A DNA stretch of 64,000 nt from CBDCVA01 sp965222935 [NCBI: Candidatus Latescibacterota bacterium] (GTDB lineage: Bacteria; Latescibacterota; CBDCVA01): NCBI GenBank assembly GCA_965222935.1, contig CBDCVA010000002.1, positions 1,178,001 to 1,242,000 of the forward strand, read 5' to 3'. Shown piece by piece: positions 52,888 through 61,221 of this stretch (position 1 is the first letter of the stretch; each line of letters opens with the position of its first letter). The notes under the pieces were generated by a model. That model saw only the letters and a program-made list of their open reading frames with translations. It ran no database searches and was not told the origin of the DNA. Position numbers and translations under genes: made by a program.

Positions 52888-53943
52888 CTAAGCATTGACG
52901 CCGGGCCGCGCAACTGCTCCGCCCGGTCGCCACTGGGATGTGCGCCATGCAGCCTCGACATGGGCTCTGATCTCAGGGTTGACGGGCCCTGGTTCGGGCC
53001 AGCGCCCCGTGAGCACCATACCGACTCTCTCGGCTAGCGCCACAGGGCGGAGCTCGAGCGCGCGTGTGGAGTAGCCTGCCATATGCGGCGTCACGATGAC
53101 GTTCGGCATCGCAAGAAGCGGGTGACCAGGCACCGGAGGCTCTTGCTCAAGCACGTCCAGTCCCGCGGCGGCGATTCGGCCCTCCTCGAGCGCGCTGATC
53201 AGTGCGGCCTCGACCACTACAGGGCCGCGCCCCGTGTTGACGAAGATGGCGTGCGGCCTGGCGAGGGCGAAGTGCTCCGCCGTGATGAGGCGGTGGGTCT
53301 GGGGATTCAACGGTGCGTGGCAGGAGATGTAGTCGCTTTGGCGGAAGAGGTCTTCCAGGGAGACGGAATCGACCTCGTGTTCGGCGAAGACTTCAGGTGG
53401 GACGAGAGGGTCATAGGCGACGACGCGCATCTCGAAGCCGTGGGCGATTTGCGCCATGACGCGCGCCGCGTTGCCGAAGGCGATCAGACCCAACGTCTCG
53501 CCATAGAGGTGGCCGATGTGGTCCCAGCCGCGCTCCCCGCGCCCGCGCCAGACCTCGTTCGCCTCGAGCAGGTGACGGTTTAGGGAGAGCAGGAGCGTCA
53601 TCGCGTGGTGGGCCACCTCCCGGTGAAAGACGAGGGGCACGTTCATGACGGGGATACCGCGCTCGGTGGCGGCCGGCACGTCGGTGAAGTTGTAGCCGAT
53701 GCCGAAAGCGCTGACGAGCTTGAGCGCGGGCAGGGCGTCCATGACGCGGGCGGTCACGCGCGGCCCTCCCTCGAGCACGACATCGGCGTCCCGTGCCATC
53801 GCGATCAGTTCGTCCTCGTCGTTGTACGGTGCACGGACCATCTCGAAGCCCCGCTTTTCGAGCTCGGCGACGTACGGGTCAGGCGGCGCATCGGGCCTGT
53901 GCGGCTCGCCATTGCGGTAGACCTTGAACCTGGCTTCGGACAT
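52888..53943 (-). CDS. D-isomer-specific 2-hydroxyacid dehydrogenase (copy 2)
   Basis: 351 residues, same length as copy 1 and nearly identical over most of its sequence (YNDEDELIAMARDADVVLEG, NFTDVPAATERGIPVMNVPL). Catalytic Arg (VNTGRGPVVVEA), Glu (LEQEPPVPGH) and His (TPHMAGYST) are kept. The NAD loop, LIAFGNAARVMAQI, again lacks most glycines. It begins one base after the isomerase stop, so the two are coupled: isomerase and dehydrogenase acting in sequence on a sugar acid is the simple reading. Confidence 0.9.
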   Translation of the reverse strand: MSEARFKVYRNGEPHRPDAPPDPYVAELEKRGFEMVRAPYNDEDELIAMARDADVVLEGGPRVTARVMDALPALKLVSAFGIGYNFTDVPAATERGIPVMNVPLVFHREVAHHAMTLLLSLNRHLLEANEVWRGRGERGWDHIGHLYGETLGLIAFGNAARVMAQIAHGFEMRVVAYDPLVPPEVFAEHEVDSVSLEDLFRQSDYISCHAPLNPQTHRLITAEHFALARPHAIFVNTGRGPVVVEAALISALEEGRIAAAGLDVLEQEPPVPGHPLLAMPNVIVTPHMAGYSTRALELRPVALAERVGMVLTGRWPEPGPVNPEIRAHVEAAWRTSQWRPGGAVARPGVNA

Positions 53944-53944
53944 C

Positions 53945-54703
53945 TCAGTACCCCAACGACCGCAAGTACTCGCGGTTGACGCGCATCATCGCCTCGGGCG
54001 TGCGGTCTTCCGTCCCCGGGACAGCGACCACCCAGCGTTCATAGCCGACCTCCTCCAGCGCCCTAAGCGCGGCGGGGAAGTCTAGCAGATCACCCTCGCC
54101 CAGGGCGACGAACCGATAGCTCTTCCAATCCTGTAGGTGGACGTAGACGAGTTGATCCCGGTACTGTCGGATGATCTCCGCCGGGCCGCTGCCCCAGAAG
54201 GCAGCGTGACTCACGTCGATGCATAGCTTGCACAGCGTAAGCCGTGCCATGAGCTTCGTCAATTCCTGCATCGAGTCCACCGTCGTGCTGGTGTGGATGT
54301 GGTAAGAGACGTCGAGGTGATACTGGCGGGCATAATCGGCGAATTCTTCGCCCAGCGCCGCCAGCCGCGCGAGTTCGTCATCCGCAGCGGGACGGCCGGG
54401 CGTCCGGCTCGCGCCCATGAACATGAAGCCATCGGCCTCAACCTCGGCGGCGAAGTCGATCCGCCGCTTGTTGCGCTCGCGCATGGCCCAGTCGCCGTCG
54501 AGGCTGATCCCAGTTCCCGTGACGCAGCAGACCGGCATCCCGGCGGCCTCGCTGATCGCCCGCACGCGGGACGGGGCGCCCAGCCAGTCCAGCGACGTAC
54601 GCAGCTCCCAGCCATCCCAGCCGGCGGCGCGCATCTGGGCCAGGACGCGCTCGAGATCGGGAGTCTCCATGCGGATGCTCGAGTAGCCGAGCTTGAAGGC
54701 CAT
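53945..54703 (-). CDS. Sugar phosphate isomerase/epimerase (xylose-isomerase-like TIM barrel)
   Basis: 252 residues. Metal-site carboxylates and the barrel pattern are seen in LCKLCIDVSHAAFWGSGPAE (D and H), LVYVHLQDWKSYRFVALGEG and the final strand EEVGYERWVVAVPGTEDRTP. These correspond to hydroxypyruvate-isomerase/IolE-like members. It likely isomerises or epimerises a keto-sugar. It is the first gene of the isomerase-dehydrogenase pair. The short length (252) is normal for the group. Confidence 0.87.
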   Translation of the reverse strand: MAFKLGYSSIRMETPDLERVLAQMRAAGWDGWELRTSLDWLGAPSRVRAISEAAGMPVCCVTGTGISLDGDWAMRERNKRRIDFAAEVEADGFMFMGASRTPGRPAADDELARLAALGEEFADYARQYHLDVSYHIHTSTTVDSMQELTKLMARLTLCKLCIDVSHAAFWGSGPAEIIRQYRDQLVYVHLQDWKSYRFVALGEGDLLDFPAALRALEEVGYERWVVAVPGTEDRTPEAMMRVNREYLRSLGY

Positions 54704-54720
54704 TGGTGCCCCGTCCTTCC

Positions 54721-55722
54721 CTAGCTTTCGGTGGTGGGTTCCTCGTACGGGCTCCAGAGCAGCGCTGGGTCGTCCTGCGCGTTCCGCAGATAGTGCACAA
54801 CCGCCTCGACCAGCGGCTCCGGCGGGATCGAACTGGGCACGGGCTGGCCGCTATAGCGCGCGCTAAGAGAGGGGTGCGGTTCACGTATGCCGTCGAAGGC
54901 CCAGTGGCCACCGCTGGTCTCGAGCCGTTCGAGCTCGCTGGCCAGCGGCGCGAGGTCCACGCGAGGGGCGGGCCTACGGCTTTCGAGGGCGACCCAGCTC
55001 GTCGTTTTGTAGCTCAGATCGTAGCAGGGGCCTGCGGCCGTCTCGGAGATGATCAGAACACGGTCGTGTTCTGTCGCTGAGAAAGCCGCCACCCTGTGGA
55101 GCCACCCCGGCGTTCTAACTACACCCAGGTCTACATCCGGAAAGGCTTTCACGTGGCCGCGCGCGGCGACCGTCTCTCGCCCACGTTCGATGGCGTCGAA
55201 CTCGTCGCGCCAGAGGGGAGCGTACTGTTCGGGCGAGATCAGAACGGCCTCCACCTCGGGCAGAAGAGCCTCGTAGAGGCGGCCAGGCAGGTTTTCATCG
55301 TCCAACTCCAAGAGTTCATCACCGATCGGAGAGAGGACGGGGTCGGCGTAGGTGCCAACGGTGCAGCCGAACTGAGCCGCTTCGGGCGTCGTCCAGGTCT
55401 GGAAAGCGATACAAACCGCCGATGCGATGATGACGTCCGCCAGCTCAAGCGCCCGCTCGGGATAGAGAAGCGCCCAGATCGCCAGTAGGCCGTCGCCGTC
55501 GAAGCCCTCGCACGTGACGAGCTCCTCACCGCGCCGGCGGCGCTCGCGGTCGGGCGCATGCAGGAAGTTGAGAGCGATTCCCGCCAGAGTGTCGGCGCGC
55601 AGGGACGGCGGCGTGCGGTTGCCCGGCCAGACGCTGAGGTTGAGTCCCGCATAGCCCCCGCCGCCAACGGCGATGACATCCTCCCGAGCGGCGAGTTCCG
55701 CGCGGAAGGGAACGAAGCGCAC
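54721..55722 (-). CDS. Conserved protein of unknown function (DUF6687-like)
   Basis: 333 residues, no signal peptide or membrane segment. Recognisable stretches are NLSVWPGNRTPPSLRADTLA, EELVTCEGFDGDGLLAIWAL and LESRRPAPRVDLAPLASELE. F-D-G-D-G-L and the layout remind me of proteins labelled DUF6687, whose function is unknown; certainty is low. Trp in the final third (VALESR, GHWAFDGI) and several D/E clusters suggest an enzyme. It lies four bases from the small gene at 55726, which is upstream on the same strand, so they are probably co-transcribed. Confidence 0.65.
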   Translation of the reverse strand: MRFVPFRAELAAREDVIAVGGGGYAGLNLSVWPGNRTPPSLRADTLAGIALNFLHAPDRERRRRGEELVTCEGFDGDGLLAIWALLYPERALELADVIIASAVCIAFQTWTTPEAAQFGCTVGTYADPVLSPIGDELLELDDENLPGRLYEALLPEVEAVLISPEQYAPLWRDEFDAIERGRETVAARGHVKAFPDVDLGVVRTPGWLHRVAAFSATEHDRVLIISETAAGPCYDLSYKTTSWVALESRRPAPRVDLAPLASELERLETSGGHWAFDGIREPHPSLSARYSGQPVPSSIPPEPLVEAVVHYLRNAQDDPALLWSPYEEPTTES

Positions 55723-55725
55723 GGC

Positions 55726-56052
55726 CTAGCCTCCGAAGCCGATGTGTGACTCGGGCCCGCCACGGTGAACGATGCGGCGAATGCGCCCCAAGGGCACGGT
55801 GACCTGGACGCAGTCCCCAGAGCATCTCTCAGCGTCCTTCCTGTACTGTCCTTTGGCACGGCCGCTATATGCGAGAACGCTCACCCAGCCATCGGCCGCC
55901 TCGACGAGCTTCGCGACGTGAACCTCCGTTCCGTCGTCCAGGACAAACTCGACGATAGGCGGCTCTCCTTTGTGCTGCTTCGAGAAGGCAGTGGTCAGTT
56001 TACCAAAAGCTTCATCGAAGAAGCTCTTGTCGAAGAACTTCCCTTTCTCCAT
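55726..56052 (-). CDS. Small conserved-looking protein of unknown function
   Basis: 108 residues from ATG at 56052, chosen for AGGAGA six bases upstream. The N-terminal half is helical and charged (FFDKSFFDEAFGKLTTAFSK). The C-terminal half looks like a small beta domain (EFVLDDGTEVHVAKLVEAAD, GWVSVLAYSG, VTVPLGRIRRIVHR), perhaps an SH3-like or Sm-like barrel. There are two Cys (ERCSGDC). No family recognised. It is followed after 3 bp by the DUF6687-like gene. Confidence 0.6.
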   Translation of the reverse strand: MEKGKFFDKSFFDEAFGKLTTAFSKQHKGEPPIVEFVLDDGTEVHVAKLVEAADGWVSVLAYSGRAKGQYRKDAERCSGDCVQVTVPLGRIRRIVHRGGPESHIGFGG

Positions 56053-56093
56053 CTCTCTCTCCTGGGTCTGAGGCACTGGTTTTGAGCTTGCCA

Positions 56094-57287
56094 TCACGGT
56101 GTCGCCACGCCCGCCGTCTTCATCCGCGCTGCAACCGCCACGGAGACGAGGGCGATCAGCGCGCCCCCGAGAAAGACGACCTGGTAGCCCAACGCCTGCC
56201 AGGCCAATCCGCCGACCAGCGGCACGGTCACGGCGGCGACGTGGTTCATGGTCGAACCGGTGGCGAGTGTCGGCCGCAAGTCCGCCCCACCCGCGATCTT
56301 CTCGACGTAGGTGGTGATGGCGATCATGAAGGCGAACATGGCGTTATCGAGTACGTAGAGGACCGAAAGCGCTGACAGGCTGCGCGCGGTGGCGTAGCCG
56401 AAGAAGACGGCCGACAGGGCCGCGTAGCTGGCCATCAGCACGCTGCGCTCGCCGATGCGGTCGATCCATCGGCCGATGCGCGGAGCCGCCAGGAAGTTGA
56501 GGGCGCCGTTGATGATCATGAGCCCCGCGATGTGGCCGACGGAGGCGCCGTAGGTTTTGACCAAAGCGAACACGGCGAACGTCATGAAGATCTGGCGCCG
56601 ACACCCCTCCAGGAACATGAGTGCGTAGTAGAGGCGATAGCGCCTGCGAAAGACAAGTCTAGCCCCGGTGGCATGGCCGACCCCGCGGTCGATCAGGCGC
56701 ACTGCCAACGCGGCTGCGACGATGGCGCCACCGGCGATCAGATACATCGTCCGGTAGCCGAGAGGCTCCGCCGCCAGATAGACCAGCACCATGCCGGCCA
56801 GAAGCCCCGCTGCGCCGACGGCGCTCAAGCGCCCCAGGGTCCGCGCCTTCTGTCCGCTTTCCCCGACGGCCAGGCCCAAACCGCTCGCGACGGGCATCCA
56901 GAGGTGGAAGCCGATGGAGGCGACGAACTGGCAGACGATGAGCATCGCCAGCGTATCGGTCTGCGCAAGCCCCCAGATCCCCAACGCCAAAAACAAAAGC
57001 GCGCCTCCGCCCAGCGTCTTCTCGGCCAGGTGCATGACGGCGGCCGCCATGAAGGCCGTGCAAAGCCCGGGGATCTCGCGGATGGATTCCATGATGCCGA
57101 GCTGGTGAGCTTCGATCCCAAGCCGCTCGACCATGAAGTTCGATGTGATGGAGAAGTAGATGCCCAACCCGACGTGCAGGCACCAGGTGGTCGTTGCCAG
57201 AAGCGTGAAGCTGCGCGTGCGGGAGGGTGCGCCGGTTGCTGCGACAGTCGAGGTGCGAGGTGACGTCATAACGGGTAGCCGAGCCAT
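56094..57287 (-). CDS. Major facilitator superfamily transporter (copy 1)
   Basis: 397 residues with about 12 membrane helices. FTLLATTTWCLHVGLGIYFS starts the first helix; the MFS-type loop and LMIINGALNFLAAPRIGRWI, DRIGERSVLMASYAALSAVF follow in the second half. It is a paralogue of the next gene (LVFRRRYRLYYALMFLEGCR against LVFRRRYVRYYAIMFLDGFR). It probably moves a small organic substrate into or out of the cell. Its promoter lies only about 15 bp upstream, so the leader is very short. Confidence 0.88.
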   Translation of the reverse strand: MARLPVMTSPRTSTVAATGAPSRTRSFTLLATTTWCLHVGLGIYFSITSNFMVERLGIEAHQLGIMESIREIPGLCTAFMAAAVMHLAEKTLGGGALLFLALGIWGLAQTDTLAMLIVCQFVASIGFHLWMPVASGLGLAVGESGQKARTLGRLSAVGAAGLLAGMVLVYLAAEPLGYRTMYLIAGGAIVAAALAVRLIDRGVGHATGARLVFRRRYRLYYALMFLEGCRRQIFMTFAVFALVKTYGASVGHIAGLMIINGALNFLAAPRIGRWIDRIGERSVLMASYAALSAVFFGYATARSLSALSVLYVLDNAMFAFMIAITTYVEKIAGGADLRPTLATGSTMNHVAAVTVPLVGGLAWQALGYQVVFLGGALIALVSVAVAARMKTAGVATP

Positions 57288-57301
57288 CCGAACCGGAGCG
57301 A

Positions 57302-57330
57302 AATCTACCCGCAGCGCGCCGGGGTGTCAA
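57302..57330 (-). promoter_or_regulatory. Promoter of MFS copy 1
   Basis: On the minus strand TTGACA (57325-57330), a 17-bp spacer and TAGATT (57302-57307). The predicted start of transcription lies about 8 bp from the first possible start codon at 57287. It aligns with the promoter of copy 2, with the same spacing and a similar GC-rich spacer. Confidence 0.6.
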
Positions 57331-57396
57331 CGGCGGGGGCTGGCCGCATCTTTCGTGAGCTCATCCTTCGAGGGCCCAAGAGGGCCTTCCGGAGGT

Positions 57397-58599
57397 TCAC
57401 AATGGCGATGCCGCGGCAGAAGTCGTCGGTGTCACACTGATGCGGGCCGAGACGGCGACAAGCAGGAGCGTGACCACCATGCCGACGGCGAAAAGGGTTG
57501 GGTAGCCGAACGCCTCCCAGACCAGCCCACCCCCGAGCGCCAACAAGACGGCACCAGCGCGGCCGACCGTCTCACCCGCCGCGAGCGTGGGTCGCAGGTC
57601 CGGCGGTGAAACGGCCCGTTCCGCGTATGCGGTGATGGCGACGTTGGAGAATTGCCAGAGTGCCCCACCCGGAACGAGCAAGGCGGAAAGCAGCCACAGG
57701 TCGTGGGAGACGGCGTAGCCGAGGAAGATCGCCGCTGCTGTCAGGTAGCTCCCCACGAGCACTCGTCGGGGGCCATAGCGGTCGACCCAACGACCGACGC
57801 GGGACGCCGTCAGAAAAATGAGTGCCGTGGTGATCATCCCGAGCACCGCGATGTGACCGACGGAGGCGCCGTAGACCTTGACCAGCGCGAAGCGAGCGAA
57901 GGCCACGATCAGGACAAGCCGAAAGCCGTCGAGGAACATGATCGCGTAGTAGCGAACGTAGCGCCGTCGAAAGACGAGCCTGGCTTCCGTCTCATGCCCG
58001 ACTCTGCGGTCAATCATACGCACCGCCAGCGCGCCCGCGCAGAAGGTAGCGCCCGCGAGCAGATACATCGCCGGAAAGCCAAGCCGCTCCGAGGCCAGAT
58101 AGACGACAGCGGCGCCGGCCAGGAACCCGGTCGCGCCGATGGCACCCAGACGCCCCAATACCGCGCCCTGAGTACCGGTCTCGGCCACGGCCAGGCTCAT
58201 ACCTCTGGCCACCGGCACCCACAGGCGTATGCCAGCGAAGGCGATGAGGTAGAAGATCACGAAAGGGACGAACGTGGTCGTCCGTGAAAGAGCCGCCATG
58301 CCCACTGCCAGGAGAAGTAGAGCGCTCATTCCCACCGTCCGCTCAGCAATGCGCATGACCGCCGCGGCTATGAAGACGCTGCACAGCCCCGGGATTTCGA
58401 TGATGGAGCGGACGATGCCGAGATCCTGCGCCCCAAGGCCTAGTTGCTCGACCATGAAGTTCACACCGATCGTGTTCTGGATCGAAAGCCCTACACTCGT
58501 GCACCAGGTGCCTGCGGCGAGCAGCAGGAAGCTGCGCGAGCGGGAGGGGCCGTCAGTTGTGATGGAGGGTGTGTCGGTCGAGGGGCGAGGTTGCGCCAT
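57397..58599 (-). CDS. Major facilitator superfamily transporter (copy 2)
   Basis: 400 residues, 12 membrane helices (FLLLAAGTWCTSVGLSIQNT, PAMYLLAGATFCAGALAVRM, RVLVGSYLTAAAIFLGYAVS). It is a tandem paralogue of copy 1, about half identical by eye, sharing the end of the first half (RLIDRGVGHATGARLVFRRR in copy 1, RMIDRRVGHETEARLVFRRR here). Both have their own promoter, so the pair was duplicated with its control region. Transport substrate unknown; the flanking SDR and FAD oxidoreductase suggest an organic acid or amine. Confidence 0.88.
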   Translation of the reverse strand: MAQPRPSTDTPSITTDGPSRSRSFLLLAAGTWCTSVGLSIQNTIGVNFMVEQLGLGAQDLGIVRSIIEIPGLCSVFIAAAVMRIAERTVGMSALLLLAVGMAALSRTTTFVPFVIFYLIAFAGIRLWVPVARGMSLAVAETGTQGAVLGRLGAIGATGFLAGAAVVYLASERLGFPAMYLLAGATFCAGALAVRMIDRRVGHETEARLVFRRRYVRYYAIMFLDGFRLVLIVAFARFALVKVYGASVGHIAVLGMITTALIFLTASRVGRWVDRYGPRRVLVGSYLTAAAIFLGYAVSHDLWLLSALLVPGGALWQFSNVAITAYAERAVSPPDLRPTLAAGETVGRAGAVLLALGGGLVWEAFGYPTLFAVGMVVTLLLVAVSARISVTPTTSAAASPL

Positions 58600-58617
58600 C
58601 GGGGATGCCGGTATTGC

Positions 58618-58646
58618 AATTTACCCGACGCGCGTCGATGGGTCAA
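58618..58646 (-). promoter_or_regulatory. Promoter of MFS copy 2 with spacer palindrome
   Basis: On the minus strand TTGACC (58641-58646), a 17-bp spacer and TAAATT (58618-58623). The spacer holds a perfect 12-bp palindrome, CGACGCGCGTCG (58626-58637). Predicted transcription starts about 12 bp ahead of the ATG at 58599. The palindrome may be an operator; the equivalent spacer of copy 1 is similar but not symmetric. Confidence 0.55.
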
Positions 58647-58778
58647 CAGCGTCAAGCGGCGAAGCGGATCGAGCACGGGTCGGCTGATGCGTCAGGCCTC
58701 GGCAGCCGGCCGGTCCTGCGAGGGCGCAGTCGCCTAGACGGCACGCTGCTTCACCGGGGTCGATGGCGCGGTCGTGCG

Positions 58779-59570
58779 TCAGGGCATACCGCGTACCATG
58801 CCGCCATCGACGTTGAAGGATGCGCCGGTGGTGAAGCTGGCGCGCTCGGAAGCGAGGAAGACGATGAAGTCGGCAACTTCCTCGGGCTTGCCGTAGCGGC
58901 CTAGGGGAACGTTCCGCTCCGCGAGCTGCTCGATGACAGTCTCCATGGTCGTGCCCTGCTCTCGGGCGAGCCCGGTGGCTTTGCGAACCCAGAGTGGGGT
59001 TAAAATGGGCCCGGGGCAGATGATGTTGGCCAGGACGTTATCGGCGGCGTACTCGTTGGCGAGACACTTGGTCAGGTTGATGAGCGCCGCCTTGACCACG
59101 TTGTAATCGTGGACTTCGGGTCCTGGCTGGCGGCCATAGATGCTGGAGACGTTGATGATCCGGCCCCAGCGGCGCTCGCGCATTCCGGGGATGACGTGTC
59201 TACAGAGGCGCACGGCGGCCATAAGCATCATGTCCCACGAGTACTGCCACTCCTCGTCGGTGACCGCCAATAGCTCACTGCGGTGGGCACCGCCCGCGTT
59301 GTTCACCAGGATATCAATCGGGCCCAGCGCTTGGACACAACCCCCGGCAGCCGCCTCAAGCGCGGAGGGGTCGGTCACGTCCGCCGGTGCGGCATAGATA
59401 TCACCGCCCGTCGCGCGTAGCCGCTGCGCGGCCTCATTTAGGGGCTCCGGTCGTCGCGCGCAGATGCCCACCTTGGCCCCCTCGCGAGCGAAGATCTCCG
59501 CCGCCGCATATCCGATGCCTTCGCTCGCTCCGGTGATGAACGCCACTTTGCCCTCAAGCCCTAGCTCCAT
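58779..59570 (-). CDS. Short-chain dehydrogenase/reductase (FabG-like)
   Basis: 263 residues. KVAFITGASEGIGYAAAEIF carries the T-G-x3-G-x-G motif; ILVNNAGG and IINVSS follow, with the catalytic Y-x3-K in VHDYNVVKAALINLTKCLAN. The C-terminal TTGASFNVDGGM is typical of FabG-type SDRs. RRPEPLNEAAQRL after the second strand suggests NADP use. It is downstream of a 270-bp gap that shows no other feature. Substrate is not evident; a hydroxyacid or sugar alcohol is likely. Confidence 0.9.
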   Translation of the reverse strand: MELGLEGKVAFITGASEGIGYAAAEIFAREGAKVGICARRPEPLNEAAQRLRATGGDIYAAPADVTDPSALEAAAGGCVQALGPIDILVNNAGGAHRSELLAVTDEEWQYSWDMMLMAAVRLCRHVIPGMRERRWGRIINVSSIYGRQPGPEVHDYNVVKAALINLTKCLANEYAADNVLANIICPGPILTPLWVRKATGLAREQGTTMETVIEQLAERNVPLGRYGKPEEVADFIVFLASERASFTTGASFNVDGGMVRGMP

Positions 59571-59839
59571 CGCATCCCTCCAATGGCTCGTATCGGCGTG
59601 GTACGCCTGCCCGTCGCGCTAACGGCCCGCGCACGGCACGGTCGCTGATCGCCCCAGGATACGCGGTGGCCATGGGGGAAACAAGCCCGTGCCACGGCGA
59701 GGTCGCTGCACCTTCTGGATCGTCCTTGCGTCCGGTGGACGTGGCCGCCGCAGCCGGCATCCGGTCAAAGGCCCAGAGCCAAACCGCTCGCCTGCGCGAA
59801 CCCGATGCCGAGACCGCCGAGCAAGCGGCGTAGGCGACC

Positions 59840-61042
59840 TCAGCCGATGATGCTATACTCGTACCGTCCGCGCACCAGTTCGCCCTGGGCGAAACGGCTC
59901 GCGCGTAGGGGCGAGATGTCCAGAGTCGTGGCCTGGCCCTCTGTTACCAACTCGGCCATGCACTCGCCGACCACGGGCGAGAGCTTGAAGCCGTGACCGC
60001 TGAAGCCCGTGGCGACGTACAGCCCCACCACCTGGGTGACATGGTCCAGGATGGGGTGCCAGTCCGGCGTCAGCGTGTAGAGCCCTGACCAGCCGCCCCC
60101 GGCGATGCTCTGCGCCATGATCGGTAGCCGCTTGGCCATCCGCTCGCGGCAGGCGGTGATGAAATCCGACTCGATCCCTTCGTCGTAGTCGTCGGGGTCG
60201 GCGCGGTTTTTCGCCTCGGCTGGATCGATGGATCCGACCTGTGTCTGCGCTCCTCCATGCGGCTTGAAGTAGATCTGGTGGATGAAATCGCCGTAGACCG
60301 CGTGCGGAGCACCGAAGTCGGGGGGACGGCGGTAGATCGCGGCCTGGACGCGGGCGACATCACAGGGAATATCCTCTCCGACCATCCCCATGACGCGCCG
60401 CGCCCAGGGTCCCGCGGCATTGACGACGACGCGCGTGCTAATTGTCCCCTTGGGGGTCTGGACGCCCCCGATGCGGTCGCCCTCGCGGACGATACCCACC
60501 AGCGGTGTCCCTTCGCAGATGATGGCGCCATGGCGCTGCGCCGCCTCCGCGAACGAGGCGGTGGTGAGAACGGGGTCGGCGTAACCGGCGTCGGGCTCGT
60601 AGCAGGCCGCGCCGACATCGGTTGCGGCGGCTTGGGGGTCGATGGCGCACAACTCATCGGGAGAGACCGAGCGCGTGTCGATACCCACACTGCGCTGGAG
60701 TTCCAGATTAACGGCGAGGCTATCGCGGTCCTCGGGGCTCACAACCGCGATGAAGCCCGTGCGCACGAAGCCGCAGTCTCCGCCGATGGCGTCGTCGAAG
60801 TTCGTAAAGATCTCCAGGCTGCGCTTGGCCATGGTTGCGGTGAGGACGTTCGAGTAGTGCTGGCGACAGATGGCGCCCGATTTCCCTGTGGATCCCGCTG
60901 CGAGGAAGCGTTTCTCCAGGAGCACCACCCGCCCGGCGCCGGCCCTGGCAAGGTGGTAAGCGATGCTTGCCCCCATGACCCCCCCGCCGACCACAACGGC
61001 ATCGGCGGTAGGCGGGGGCGCTGTGGAATCGGGCACAACCAA
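59840..61042 (-). CDS. FAD-dependent oxidoreductase (DAO family; sarcosine/glycine oxidase-like)
   Basis: 400 residues. The FAD dinucleotide motif is AVVVGGGVMGASIAYHLARA, close to the N terminus. RQHYSNVLTATMAKRSLEIF and the final FSGHGFKLSPVVGECMAELV (the G-x-x-x-G-x-x-x-S-P-x-x-x-G pattern at FAD) are those of DAO enzymes such as sarcosine oxidase or the dimethylglycine dehydrogenase group. It oxidises a secondary or tertiary amine or amino acid. The start is a TTG at 61042 or a GTG two codons on. A promoter is proposed at 61113-61141. Confidence 0.9.
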   Translation of the reverse strand: MVVPDSTAPPPTADAVVVGGGVMGASIAYHLARAGAGRVVLLEKRFLAAGSTGKSGAICRQHYSNVLTATMAKRSLEIFTNFDDAIGGDCGFVRTGFIAVVSPEDRDSLAVNLELQRSVGIDTRSVSPDELCAIDPQAAATDVGAACYEPDAGYADPVLTTASFAEAAQRHGAIICEGTPLVGIVREGDRIGGVQTPKGTISTRVVVNAAGPWARRVMGMVGEDIPCDVARVQAAIYRRPPDFGAPHAVYGDFIHQIYFKPHGGAQTQVGSIDPAEAKNRADPDDYDEGIESDFITACRERMAKRLPIMAQSIAGGGWSGLYTLTPDWHPILDHVTQVVGLYVATGFSGHGFKLSPVVGECMAELVTEGQATTLDISPLRASRFAQGELVRGRYEYSIIG

Positions 61043-61054
61043 CTCTTTCGATCT

Positions 61055-61068
61055 TTCGACAGGCTCAG
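61055..61068. repeat. Short dispersed repeat TTCGACAGGCTCAG
   Basis: The 14-mer TTCGACAGGCTCAG at 61055-61068 recurs with one change (TTCGACTGGCTCAG) at 61735-61748. It lies between genes in both cases. Similar TTCGAC..CTCAGG words are widespread intergenic repeats in many environmental bacteria. No flanking inverted repeat or transposase is seen. Confidence 0.45.
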
Positions 61069-61112
61069 GACAGCCCGTACGACGCGATTGGAACCTGAGT
61101 GTCCTTAGGAGG

Positions 61113-61141
61113 TATAGTTAGAACGTTGCAGTCCCGTGTCA
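61113..61141 (-). promoter_or_regulatory. Possible promoter of the FAD oxidoreductase gene
   Basis: On the minus strand TTGACA (61136-61141) is followed after 17 bp by AACTAT (61113-61118), with TATACC a little beyond. The first box shares CTTGACACGGG with the promoter at 41,271. The -10 match is weak. Confidence 0.4.
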
Positions 61142-61221
61142 AGGGCCGAAGGACCGCTCGCGAGCCACGTTTTGCGGACCGGGCCGAGGTGACTTAATCC
61201 ATATGAGGATGGAGAGACCCT

